Assembly (NCBI GenBank): GCA_015489265.1
Contig: WFZY01000271.1
Span: 1 to 7,795 of the forward strand
Direction of reading: 5' to 3'
Origin: Flavobacteriaceae bacterium
GTDB taxonomy: Bacteria; Bacteroidota; Bacteroidia; Flavobacteriales; Flavobacteriaceae
Length of the DNA stretch: 7,795 nucleotides
In this document: piece after piece, positions 1 to 7,753 of the stretch
How positions within the stretch are numbered: position 1 is the first letter of the stretch
How the letters are laid out: each line of letters begins with the position of its first letter
Program-made: the position numbers and the translations under genes
Notes under the pieces: model-generated
The model's input: only the letters and a program-made list of their open reading frames with translations
Told to the model about the DNA's origin: nothing
Databases searched by the model: none

Positions 1-164
1 ATATCAATTCTATAAAAATCACTACCGTAAACCTTTTTAAAATTTTCTATTTTCCGACCCTGGGTGTCAAACAATTTAATGTCAAAATCTTTTAAATCAT
101 ATTTATCACTTAATGATTTGATATCAAAATACTTGGTTGCCGGTACAGGATATACCAATATATT
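1..164 (-). other. Type IX secretion C-terminal sorting domain (type A), truncated
   Basis: Residues 684-737 of the protease read NILVYPVPATKYFDI, then a charged spacer, then KLFDTQGRKI and, at the edge, FYRID. This is the usual order of type A Por-secretion sorting domains: a Y-P-x-P-A motif, a beta strand, a [LF]-[YF]-D-x-Q-G-[RK] strand, then the final strands. Only the last part, expected to hold the G-x-Y-x-[LV] strand, is missing. By family knowledge the domain directs passage through the T9SS outer-membrane translocon and is removed when the protein is attached to A-LPS. Confidence 0.88.
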
Positions 165-2213
165 TTGACTGAAATCTTCTTCATCAACAATACCGGAACC
201 GTTCGGATCATAATCAAAACCCCATTGGACATAACCGGGTGCATTTTTTACCCTTACACTTGTTTTAAAAGCTTCGTCTTTTAACCGGTTACGATGTATG
301 TTTTCAAACCTGAAATATGCTTTGGTATGACTGTCTACTGGAAAAAATGCATTTCTATTTGGCGTAAAATTACTCACATACCGGGCTGTATCAGACCAAC
401 GAATTTGGTCAAAATCGGCTTTGATAAAACCAGAATAACCACCGTGATAGCGTTCACCTATATTGATGGCAACATTGGAACTGTTCAAATGAAAATGATT
501 TTGATTATTACTATCTCGTTCTTCGCCGTTGATAAACAATTTGGCTGTATCGCCTTGATTACTGACTGCAATATGATACCATTGTCCTATTTGCAATTTT
601 TGTCCGCTGTTGCCGGAATGTAAAGCATCTTGTGATGCCGGCGACTTAAACACCACAGAATAATCATTGGCAGTAACATCTTCTATTTCCATTGCAAAAA
701 TATACTCCCTGTCAAAAATTACATCACCGTCTTGATTGCCCGGTTTTAATCGCAACCAAGTTTCAAAGGTATAATCGTGATTAAAAATCAAATCATAATT
801 GGCTGTTTGCCTGGCGTAAGCATATTGTTGTCCTTCAAAACTGCCGTAACCATTAAACCAACCTTGTGGTGCATAAGGTATTCGTTCTGAATATGACGCC
901 GAATAATATCTTCCATGAGTTTTGCCTTTAACCCGGAATTGATATACGTTTCCAGTCGGATTTTGATAGATATAATCTTGTCCGGTGATACCAGTAGCAA
1001 CCGTTTGCCAGGATCCGTTATCTATTTTGCGTTGCAATGTAAATTCTTCATAATTAACATTTTGTGCTGTTTCCCAGTGTATTAAAAAATCATTACCATT
1101 ACCTGTCGGTGTAATAGATGTAATTTCCGGTTCCGGGATAACATCAAACAAAGCCCCTAAAACCGTATTGTAGCCCGGCGTAGAACTATTCCAACCTTGC
1201 ATATTGTACCATCCGTTATTCGGTGTACCTTGATTATACCAACCCCAATTGATATAATAATAAGAAGAACCGTTCATTTCCTTATATCCGCTGACCACAA
1301 AAGCATGTCCGTTGCCAGCACTGTCTTCTACAGCTACCGATACAGGTACCCTTTCTTGCATATTGCGGTACATACGGCTCCAAAATTGAGACCAACTTAT
1401 ATCTTCATAATGACCGACATACCGGAAATAATTTTCCAAAATAAATGGCACCTTATTGACATTGGAAGTAGAACCGGTAGGTTCGAAATCCATCTCTACA
1501 GCAACTGCCACATCATACACCAACCTGCCGACTGCTTCCCGCTGTGCATCGGTAGAATGAACATACATATAGTGATCCAGCATCAAATCCCAATCATAAG
1601 GCCTTTCGTCAAAAAAAGCACCATGACGCACTAACGAACCATTATAATTATCACTGTAAGTATTGTTACCAACTCCAATACGTGGCCACTCATAATAATG
1701 CAAAATCTGAGAAGTGGATATGGCTACACATCCAGCCGAACAATGACCGGGTGTATAATAATTTGTAACATTGACAATATTATTCTGGTCGTCAATACAA
1801 TTGACACTACCCCACTCATCCGTCAAAAAATTTGGCACGTCATTTAACGTATTCCGGTTACTGTTAAAAATATCTTTATCTAACGGTGATAAAGATGTAA
1901 TTTGTTGAATTTGAACGTTTTTACTATTATCTAATAAACGATTGTTTTGTAAACCGAATTGCCCTTTTGGAATAACAGCCATTACTTGTATGTTACCCTG
2001 TATTTTTTGTAATAAAATATAACCGCCTTCCTTAAAGTTTACGGCAAAATTTGTTCCGTTGTCCCATTGAAATAATTGAACAGGATGTTTTTCAAAGCCA
2101 AAATTTTGGTAATAAAAATCACGGGCTTGCCGGGCAACCTTATAGGTTTGTTGCCCCCAACTGGCTTGCCAAATCAAAAAAATAATTGTCAATACAAGAA
2201 AACGTTTCATCAT
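1..2213 (-). CDS. Secreted C10-family (streptopain-like) cysteine protease with FN3, LamG and T9SS sorting domains, 3' end cut by window
   Basis: I translated this frame by hand from the ATG at 2213 to base 1. It stays open for 737 codons and has no stop, so the C terminus lies outside the window. Residues 1-20 form a signal peptide (MMKRF, then a hydrophobic core, likely cut after ASWG). Residues 21 to about 130 look like the Spi-type inhibitory propeptide of C10 zymogens. The peptidase domain spans about 130-355. Its nucleophile is Cys162 in AGCVAISTSQIL, its catalytic base is His303 in NGHAFVVSGY, and Asn322-Trp323 lie in YYINWGW; this order matches streptopain and interpain. An FN3-like domain follows (about 358-443), then a LamG/concanavalin A-like domain (about 479-636), then the start of a type A T9SS sorting domain from 684. 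The predicted product is a protease exported through the outer membrane and anchored at or released from the surface. It starts 9 bp after the LamG lipoprotein stop; ATG at 2210 is an equally plausible start. Ser136 sits where the family usually has its oxyanion Gln. The protease family is firm, the substrate unknown. Confidence 0.93.
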   Translation of the reverse strand, partial: MMKRFLVLTIIFLIWQASWGQQTYKVARQARDFYYQNFGFEKHPVQLFQWDNGTNFAVNFKEGGYILLQKIQGNIQVMAVIPKGQFGLQNNRLLDNSKNVQIQQITSLSPLDKDIFNSNRNTLNDVPNFLTDEWGSVNCIDDQNNIVNVTNYYTPGHCSAGCVAISTSQILHYYEWPRIGVGNNTYSDNYNGSLVRHGAFFDERPYDWDLMLDHYMYVHSTDAQREAVGRLVYDVAVAVEMDFEPTGSTSNVNKVPFILENYFRYVGHYEDISWSQFWSRMYRNMQERVPVSVAVEDSAGNGHAFVVSGYKEMNGSSYYYINWGWYNQGTPNNGWYNMQGWNSSTPGYNTVLGALFDVIPEPEITSITPTGNGNDFLIHWETAQNVNYEEFTLQRKIDNGSWQTVATGITGQDYIYQNPTGNVYQFRVKGKTHGRYYSASYSERIPYAPQGWFNGYGSFEGQQYAYARQTANYDLIFNHDYTFETWLRLKPGNQDGDVIFDREYIFAMEIEDVTANDYSVVFKSPASQDALHSGNSGQKLQIGQWYHIAVSNQGDTAKLFINGEERDSNNQNHFHLNSSNVAINIGERYHGGYSGFIKADFDQIRWSDTARYVSNFTPNRNAFFPVDSHTKAYFRFENIHRNRLKDEAFKTSVRVKNAPGYVQWGFDYDPNGSGIVDEEDFSQNILVYPVPATKYFDIKSLSDKYDLKDFDIKLFDTQGRKIENFKKVYGSDFYRID

Positions 2214-2222
2214 CAAAAATTT

Positions 2223-3116
2223 TTAATTTCCTCCATATAAAGGTAAATATTCATCCGGTTCGTGATACCAAGTATTATCTTTATGTACCTTAATGTAATA
2301 ATCGTAATAACCTAAAATTTTAATCTTGTCAAAATCATTAGGCGGATTAAAAGGCGTCAATTCTTCATCCAAATTCAACTGCAGCAGTGTATATTCGTCT
2401 ACCACATAATGTTTGGAACGGTCAGGTGTAAATTCCGTCGGATAACGGTCAATAGTTGATAATCTGATATTATCCATTCCTCCTTTAAAAAAGTGCATAG
2501 GTGACCCTCTATACATATAATTAAAATCCAACCAAGTATCACATACCGGTTGTTTCCAAACAGGGTCGGTACTACTGTCAATAAGTTTTCCATTGATATA
2601 AAATTTAGCTACACCATCGCTTGACGATCGGGATATAGCCACGTGTATCCATTCGTTAAAATGCAGATTTTCAGCCGCTTGTTCAGATGACATTGCTGCT
2701 ACTTGATTATCGTCACCATCACGTAATTTACCGTATTTGATAGCAAAATCTGCATCCGGGTCAGGATCATTGATAAGATAAAGTTCAAAAATATGACGTC
2801 TTTCACCTATACAAGCACCACCGGCATACAAACCGTTAATAGCATCTTTGTTGCCGATAAGTGCATCAGGGTCAACTTTAATCCACAACTCATATGTCCA
2901 ATCTCCTTCGGGCAAAGAGCTTAAATCATTTTGATGATCACCGCTAAATGCATACACCCGCAAATTCGGGTCATTGATATCCGAACCGGGCATAACAATA
3001 TTGACCAATCCGTGTTTTATCAACATCCCCGGATATTCAGGTAGTTCTTTTTTCTTACAATGAGAAAAAATTATACTTAATATGCTTAATAAAACAATAT
3101 TTAAAATCTTTTTCAT
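2223..3116 (-). CDS. Surface lipoprotein with a LamG/concanavalin A-like domain
   Basis: This encodes 297 residues from ATG at 3116. The frame extends upstream to a TTG at 3134, but that would add six residues ahead of a good signal peptide and nearly abut the susD stop, so ATG is preferred. The signal peptide MKKILNIVLLSILSIIFSHC ends in a Bacteroidota-style lipobox with Cys20 as the lipidated residue. The following KKKE could act as a surface-export signal. A jelly-roll LamG_3-type domain covers about 70-250. Its hallmarks are DWTYELWIKVDP, FNEWIHVAISRSSSDG, AKFYINGKLIDSS and a DNIRLS strand. The last 45 or so residues are rich in Tyr and Asp and match nothing I know. It lies 19 bp after susD and 9 bp before the protease, whose own LamG domain it resembles. 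In SusCD loci, extra surface lipoproteins usually bind substrate; here the ligand could be protein or glycan. The domain call is solid, the role is inferred. Confidence 0.85.
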   Translation of the reverse strand: MKKILNIVLLSILSIIFSHCKKKELPEYPGMLIKHGLVNIVMPGSDINDPNLRVYAFSGDHQNDLSSLPEGDWTYELWIKVDPDALIGNKDAINGLYAGGACIGERRHIFELYLINDPDPDADFAIKYGKLRDGDDNQVAAMSSEQAAENLHFNEWIHVAISRSSSDGVAKFYINGKLIDSSTDPVWKQPVCDTWLDFNYMYRGSPMHFFKGGMDNIRLSTIDRYPTEFTPDRSKHYVVDEYTLLQLNLDEELTPFNPPNDFDKIKILGYYDYYIKVHKDNTWYHEPDEYLPLYGGN

Positions 3117-3135
3117 TTTAAAAAATATTTTCAAA

Positions 3136-4644
3136 TTAAGGTGCCAAAGGATTATACCAACCGTTGACAGCTACATCTTCACCCGGTATGCCGTATTGTG
3201 GATCAATACCTCCAAAAGTATAAAAAGGTTCTTGTAAAATTTCCAACTGTTGAGCAGGAATTGGAAAATGTAGCAATGAACCGTCTTGCAACATATCACG
3301 ACGACGCATATCGAAATATTCTATTCCCATACCGGTCAAAGGCAATTCCATAGTGCGTTCGTAAAAAATAGCATCTATTACAGCATTACCGTTGTTAGCC
3401 GGAACAGGTGGTAACTGTCCGCGTGTTATTCTTGTCCCGTTATTGATAATAGCAGCCGCTTCTGTAAAACGGTTTAAATGGGTTAAAGCTTCGGCTTTGA
3501 GTAAATCATTTTCTGTTTTACGCATCAAAATAACCGGTGCAAAAAAATGCGCTTGAATATAATCATCAAAACGGGTATAACGGTAAGTAGACCAACGGTA
3601 AGTACCGCGTTCGGGACGGTTATTATTGGAATTGTAAGCAAAATCAGTCTCTGCCCTGTGATCGGGTGAATTCATTATACCATCATTTGGTAAAGCAGAC
3701 AAACCCGCTTCGGGCCAATGAGCCGGTTGACTAGGGTCCAGCATATTTATTATCCGCATATCCACCTTACCCCACGAAGGACGTGCCATATAATATTTAA
3801 GCCACGACATCCATTTACGATCACTACCGTTGCCGTCTCCATCAATAGCAAAATCTTCTGTAATTCCGGCTTGCGTATGTTCCAATACTGATTGCCAATC
3901 CACTGCATCCGTTTGAGCTTGGTTACGAGCCGAATATACCATCAACCGGGCGATAAACGAATGGGCTATTTTTGATAAATCTTCATTGGTAAATGGCCTG
4001 GTCATCCACTCTTGCGGTAATGTAAATTGATTGTTGTCAAATACATCGATGGCTTTTTTCAATTGGTCTATAGCCATTTCAATAGAAACAGTATAAGACG
4101 TAGCTTCCAAATGTTCAAAATCTGTGTTTTCATCCGAAGGATAAGCTTTGTCAAACACTAAACCGATATAACCGTTTGCCAATCCTTGCATCATATAAGC
4201 CATCCCTTTAACCATTGGTGTTTCTTCACCGCTTTCACCTATCTCAATACCTTTATTGATACCTGTCAATACATCATTGGCACTGGACAAAACACTGTAC
4301 ATATTGCGCCAATAATTACGGATGTTTCGGTGATACCGGTATGAAGGCGTATTGTTGTAAAACACCCGAGGTTCTTTGGATAAATCTACGCAACCATAAT
4401 TAGCAAATGTCACAGTACCCCAATCTGCCATCACCCACATAGATGGTCCAGGTGAATCCAAATTGTGTTGTTCGGTCCTAAACCACTGATTAAATAAACT
4501 GCCAGCAAGTGCTTTTAAACCTTCAGGTGATGACAAAACATGATCACGGTCGGGATTATTGATATTTTTAACATCCAACTTATTACAGCCGGTAAACATT
4601 AAAACAACTGAAAAAATAAACAAAATTTTATATAAATATTTCAT
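3136..4644 (-). CDS. SusD/RagB-family substrate-binding surface lipoprotein
   Basis: This encodes 502 residues from ATG at 4644. An in-frame TTG at 4650 would only add two residues and is less likely. The signal peptide MKYLYKILFIFSVVLMFTGC has lipobox FTGC with lipid-bearing Cys20. SusD proteins form the hinged lid on a SusC barrel and capture the ligand outside the cell. The N-terminal half is helical and TPR-like (for example KGMAYMMQGLANGYIGLVFD at about 146-165). The C-terminal part carries family hallmarks: LLKAEALTHLNRFTEAAAIIN at about 381-401, ERTMEL at 429-434, FDMRRRDML at 444-452 and FPIPAQQLE at 460-468. Length is normal for the family. Residues 268-275 form an Asp/Asn/Gly loop resembling a calcium site. 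It follows susC by 10 bp and is certainly its partner. Ligand class cannot be read from the sequence; the downstream protease makes peptides the leading guess. Confidence 0.96.
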   Translation of the reverse strand: MKYLYKILFIFSVVLMFTGCNKLDVKNINNPDRDHVLSSPEGLKALAGSLFNQWFRTEQHNLDSPGPSMWVMADWGTVTFANYGCVDLSKEPRVFYNNTPSYRYHRNIRNYWRNMYSVLSSANDVLTGINKGIEIGESGEETPMVKGMAYMMQGLANGYIGLVFDKAYPSDENTDFEHLEATSYTVSIEMAIDQLKKAIDVFDNNQFTLPQEWMTRPFTNEDLSKIAHSFIARLMVYSARNQAQTDAVDWQSVLEHTQAGITEDFAIDGDGNGSDRKWMSWLKYYMARPSWGKVDMRIINMLDPSQPAHWPEAGLSALPNDGIMNSPDHRAETDFAYNSNNNRPERGTYRWSTYRYTRFDDYIQAHFFAPVILMRKTENDLLKAEALTHLNRFTEAAAIINNGTRITRGQLPPVPANNGNAVIDAIFYERTMELPLTGMGIEYFDMRRRDMLQDGSLLHFPIPAQQLEILQEPFYTFGGIDPQYGIPGEDVAVNGWYNPLAP

Positions 4645-4654
4645 AAACAATTTT

Positions 4655-7600
4655 TTAAAATTTAAATTCTAATGATAAAGTATATTTTCTGAAATTAGGA
4701 TAACCGTAATTATCAAACGTAAATCCTTTGTAACCAGCTTCTGAATCGTAACCGGAATATTTGGAAAAAGTAAACAAATTGTTACCGGACAAACCGATTT
4801 TTACCCGCTTGACATACTTACCTATTGTACTGTCTTTTTTAAGGTCTAAATTATAGAAAAAAGATATTTCACTTAATTTCAAATAAGTACCGTCTTCAAC
4901 CCAAAATCCGTTCAATGCATCAGCATCGTAGAGTGCTTGATAATAATTGACCGTTTTTTTGTTCTCGGGCTTAATATAGATTTGATCCATCATCAGGTGG
5001 CGTAAATCCCTTACCAGATATTGTGCTGTAGCATTGTAAATATCACCACCTTGTTTCCAACGCCACAACATATAAAAGGTAAATTTTTTATATTTTGCTG
5101 TACTGTTAAATGTCATATAAAAATCCGGGGTGACATTACCAATAGGTACAATTTTATTATTGCCGTCTTTATCTAAAACATGAAAAGGATGTTCATTGAC
5201 CGTGCCTACATCATCTTTTTTTACTACAACACCATCTCTATTAACCACATAATCATTGATATCTTCCCCGGGTGCCAATTGTTTTTTCATTTGATCCAAA
5301 GTGCGGACAAAATCCCAGCCATACATCGTACCGTAAATTTCACCTTCTGCTATACGAAAAGCACCACGTGGTCCAGTACTGAAAGCAGGAATACCTAATT
5401 GCGTAATCATCGATTTGGTTTTGGTAAAGGTTAAACCAACATCCAATTTTAATGGCTTTTCCAAAATTTTAGCATTGAGCAAAGCTTCAATGTTTTTTGA
5501 AATTACAGTTCCATCATTGACCCATTGAAATTTAAAACCGCCAAACATTGGTGCCAAAGGCTTGAGTACAAACTGGTCGGTAGTTTTGGTGTATGAATAA
5601 GTAGCTTCCAGATAAAATCTATCTAAAAAAGAAGCATCTATACCAATCTCCGTTTCAGTAGAACGTGAAGGCTTTAAATCCTTGTTACCCAAAGTATTTT
5701 TTTCATAACCTCCACCGGCGACACTTTGAAATGTTTCATATTGATAACTAAAACCTGGACGCAAACCGGCAATACCGTATGCCGCCCTTAATTTTAATTC
5801 TTCAACTCCTGGAATATTAAAATCTTCAGTTATACGGTAAGCACCCGAAAAACGGTAATAATTTTGCCAACGTTGGTTAGTACCAAACAATGACGAGCCA
5901 TCACGACGAAACAAAGCATCTAAAATATAACGGTCTTTGTATTGCATTGATGCAATAGCAAAATAATCAGAAGCTAAAGTCAAAGAATGATAATCTGTTG
6001 TCGTTGTGTTCGATAGATAATTAAACGATGGCAAATCGGGTAGATCAAAAGTACTGTTAGGCGTGGTTGAATAGCTGCGAAATTTATTACTTTCAAACAA
6101 ATAACTCAATTTTCCGGTCAATTTCAAATCATTCCAACGATGTTTATAGACTAATGTACTTCTGAAAGTTTGACTAACAATACGTGAATCATAACGTGAC
6201 ATATTACCGTTTGTTTTGCGTAAATGATCGTCTTCAATACCATCATAAGTACCAAAAGGTGTAATATGCTCACTGTTGTAATATTGGATTTCCGTGGCAT
6301 ATTCATTTTTAAAATTCAGGTTTTTTAATATTTTCCACTCAGCTTTATAACTGCCCAAATACCGCATTTTTTCAGAATAGCTTTCTTTTCGCCATAAATC
6401 GTATAAAGGATTATGAACTATTTGTGTCCATTGGCTTGGATAGTAATAATATTTTTGTCCGTCAGGATTTTTCTTATAAATATTAGCATCGGGTTCCAGC
6501 ATTAAAGCATTAAAAAAAGCACTTGTGCCACCTCCCATAAAATCGTTGTGTGTTGCTATAAAATTGTTACTTGTTGATAACTTAATTTTATCACTTAATT
6601 TATGATCTATATTTAAACGGATACTTTTGCGTTTATAGCCACCTGTTTCTATGATAATACCCTGATTGGTATAATTTTCAAAAGATAAAAACATATTGGT
6701 TTTTTCACCACTGTGTGCAATGCCAACATAATTTGTATAAGATAAACCACGTGTAAAGAGTTCTTTTTGAAAATCGTGATTAACACGATAAGGCAAATCC
6801 ATATAAGCATCAGGTTTTATACGGCGGTCACCCTGCACACGGGGATCCCAGGCACCATCATATCCGGAAGGATATGTAACAAAATTATATTTGGTATATT
6901 TATCAGTAGATAACCAATCCAATGCCAATTCATAAGGATGATGCTGTGCTAATTCCAAATATTTAGCAAGTTCTTGTACACTTGCTTTATTGCGTATCAC
7001 TACACTTGTTTCGTGTTTTTTTAGTTTTTTACCACGTTTGGTAGTAATAACCAAAACACCGTTAGCGGCTTTTGAACCATAAAGTGACGAAGCGGCAGCA
7101 CCTTTAACCAATTCAGCAGACGCAACATCATCAGCATTAATATCGGCAAGCGAACCTTCCATAAGGACACCGTCCACCAATATCATCAAACTACTATCAC
7201 CATTCAATTGTTTGGCACCTCTCAATACAATAGATGCACCGGATCCCGGTGACCCACTAAAAGATGTTATCTGTGCACCGGCAACTTTGCCGGATAAAGC
7301 ATTGGCTATAGACGGTTGATCAGTCATATTGAGCTGGTCAGATTTAACTTTGGTCACCGAAACCGACATCTTTTTCTTAGATGTTCCAGAAGCCACACCG
7401 GCAATTATCACTTCATCCAACACATTTTTAGACGGCTCCATTTTAACATCAATTTTAGTTTTATTTCCTACTTTAATTTCTTTTGTGGCATAACCCATAT
7501 ACGAAAAAACTAAAATATCTTCAGGAGAAACTTCTATACTGTAATTACCATCAAAATCGGTTGTTGTGCCTTTTTGTGTACCTTTGATAACAACAGCTAC

Positions 7601-7753
7601 TCCTGGCAAACCCATTCCGGTTTCATCTACAACGGTTCCGTGAACGGTTTTAGTTTGAAGTAAATTTTGTTGAGCAAAAAGTTCAGAAAAACGAAAAGAA
7701 AAAATAAAACTAATAAATAATGTATAATAAACATATTTAGAGTAATAATTCAT
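4655..7753 (-). CDS. SusC/RagA-family TonB-linked outer-membrane transporter
   Basis: This encodes 1032 residues, a normal length for SusC. The ATG at 7753 is followed by a signal peptide ending SELFA, likely cut before QQN at residue 28. A carboxypeptidase D regulatory-like beta-sandwich covers about 35-107 (VHGTVVDETGMGLPGV, TDFDGNYSI, FSYMGYAT). The TonB-box-like region is at 112-119 (LDEVIIAG). The plug covers about 120-241 and shows IANALSGKVAGAQI, IVLRGAKQLNG, LMILVDGV and SLYGSKAANGVLVITTKRG. The remainder is the 22-strand barrel, ending in the aromatic strand YTLSLEFKF that marks outer-membrane proteins. The protein imports large ligands into the periplasm using TonB-ExbBD energy, with SusD as its lid. 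After the TonB box it reads ASGTSKKKMSVSVTKV rather than the usual GYGTQKK. It is the first gene of the apparent operon. Family assignment is certain, substrate is not. Confidence 0.98.
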   Translation of the reverse strand: MNYYSKYVYYTLFISFIFSFRFSELFAQQNLLQTKTVHGTVVDETGMGLPGVAVVIKGTQKGTTTDFDGNYSIEVSPEDILVFSYMGYATKEIKVGNKTKIDVKMEPSKNVLDEVIIAGVASGTSKKKMSVSVTKVKSDQLNMTDQPSIANALSGKVAGAQITSFSGSPGSGASIVLRGAKQLNGDSSLMILVDGVLMEGSLADINADDVASAELVKGAAASSLYGSKAANGVLVITTKRGKKLKKHETSVVIRNKASVQELAKYLELAQHHPYELALDWLSTDKYTKYNFVTYPSGYDGAWDPRVQGDRRIKPDAYMDLPYRVNHDFQKELFTRGLSYTNYVGIAHSGEKTNMFLSFENYTNQGIIIETGGYKRKSIRLNIDHKLSDKIKLSTSNNFIATHNDFMGGGTSAFFNALMLEPDANIYKKNPDGQKYYYYPSQWTQIVHNPLYDLWRKESYSEKMRYLGSYKAEWKILKNLNFKNEYATEIQYYNSEHITPFGTYDGIEDDHLRKTNGNMSRYDSRIVSQTFRSTLVYKHRWNDLKLTGKLSYLFESNKFRSYSTTPNSTFDLPDLPSFNYLSNTTTTDYHSLTLASDYFAIASMQYKDRYILDALFRRDGSSLFGTNQRWQNYYRFSGAYRITEDFNIPGVEELKLRAAYGIAGLRPGFSYQYETFQSVAGGGYEKNTLGNKDLKPSRSTETEIGIDASFLDRFYLEATYSYTKTTDQFVLKPLAPMFGGFKFQWVNDGTVISKNIEALLNAKILEKPLKLDVGLTFTKTKSMITQLGIPAFSTGPRGAFRIAEGEIYGTMYGWDFVRTLDQMKKQLAPGEDINDYVVNRDGVVVKKDDVGTVNEHPFHVLDKDGNNKIVPIGNVTPDFYMTFNSTAKYKKFTFYMLWRWKQGGDIYNATAQYLVRDLRHLMMDQIYIKPENKKTVNYYQALYDADALNGFWVEDGTYLKLSEISFFYNLDLKKDSTIGKYVKRVKIGLSGNNLFTFSKYSGYDSEAGYKGFTFDNYGYPNFRKYTLSLEFKF

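Larger units (their letters stand above)
1..7753 (-). other. Apparent four-gene operon: susC-susD-LamG lipoprotein-C10 protease
   Basis: All four genes lie on the minus strand with gaps of 10, 19 and 9 bp. No hairpin followed by a T-run was seen between them, and each start is preceded by A/T-rich sequence rather than a Shine-Dalgarno site, as is common in this phylum. The operon may continue past base 1. No regulator such as an ECF-sigma/anti-sigma pair or hybrid two-component system is inside the window; in related loci these often lie upstream of susC, here beyond base 7795. Confidence 0.8.

Noticed and set aside
294..623. Plus-strand open frame of 109 codons
   Set aside because: It lies wholly inside the protease gene, antisense to its LamG domain, and its translation has no recognisable domain or start context.
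788..1000. Minus-strand open frame of 70 codons
   Set aside because: It overlaps the protease FN3 and LamG region in another frame, with no signal peptide or known motif.
1197..1634. Plus-strand open frame of 145 codons
   Set aside because: It is antisense to the catalytic region of the C10 protease, whose conserved motifs on the minus strand explain the sequence.
2230..2234. GGAGG on the minus strand ahead of the protease start
   Set aside because: It sits 16 nt from the ATG, too far for a normal Shine-Dalgarno site. It encodes the Gly-Gly at the end of the lipoprotein, and Bacteroidota seldom rely on this signal.
2399..2593. Minus-strand open frame of 64 codons
   Set aside because: It is an out-of-frame reading within the LamG lipoprotein gene.
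4645..4650. TTG start extending the SusD protein by two residues, and likewise TTG at 3134 for the LamG lipoprotein
   Set aside because: In each case an ATG just downstream gives a standard lipoprotein signal peptide beginning M-K; the TTG extensions add nothing functional.
5180..5398. Plus-strand open frame of 72 codons
   Set aside because: It is antisense to the SusC barrel and shows no features of a real protein.
7316..7513. Plus-strand open frame of 65 codons
   Set aside because: It is antisense to the SusC N-terminal domains, which are well conserved on the minus strand.
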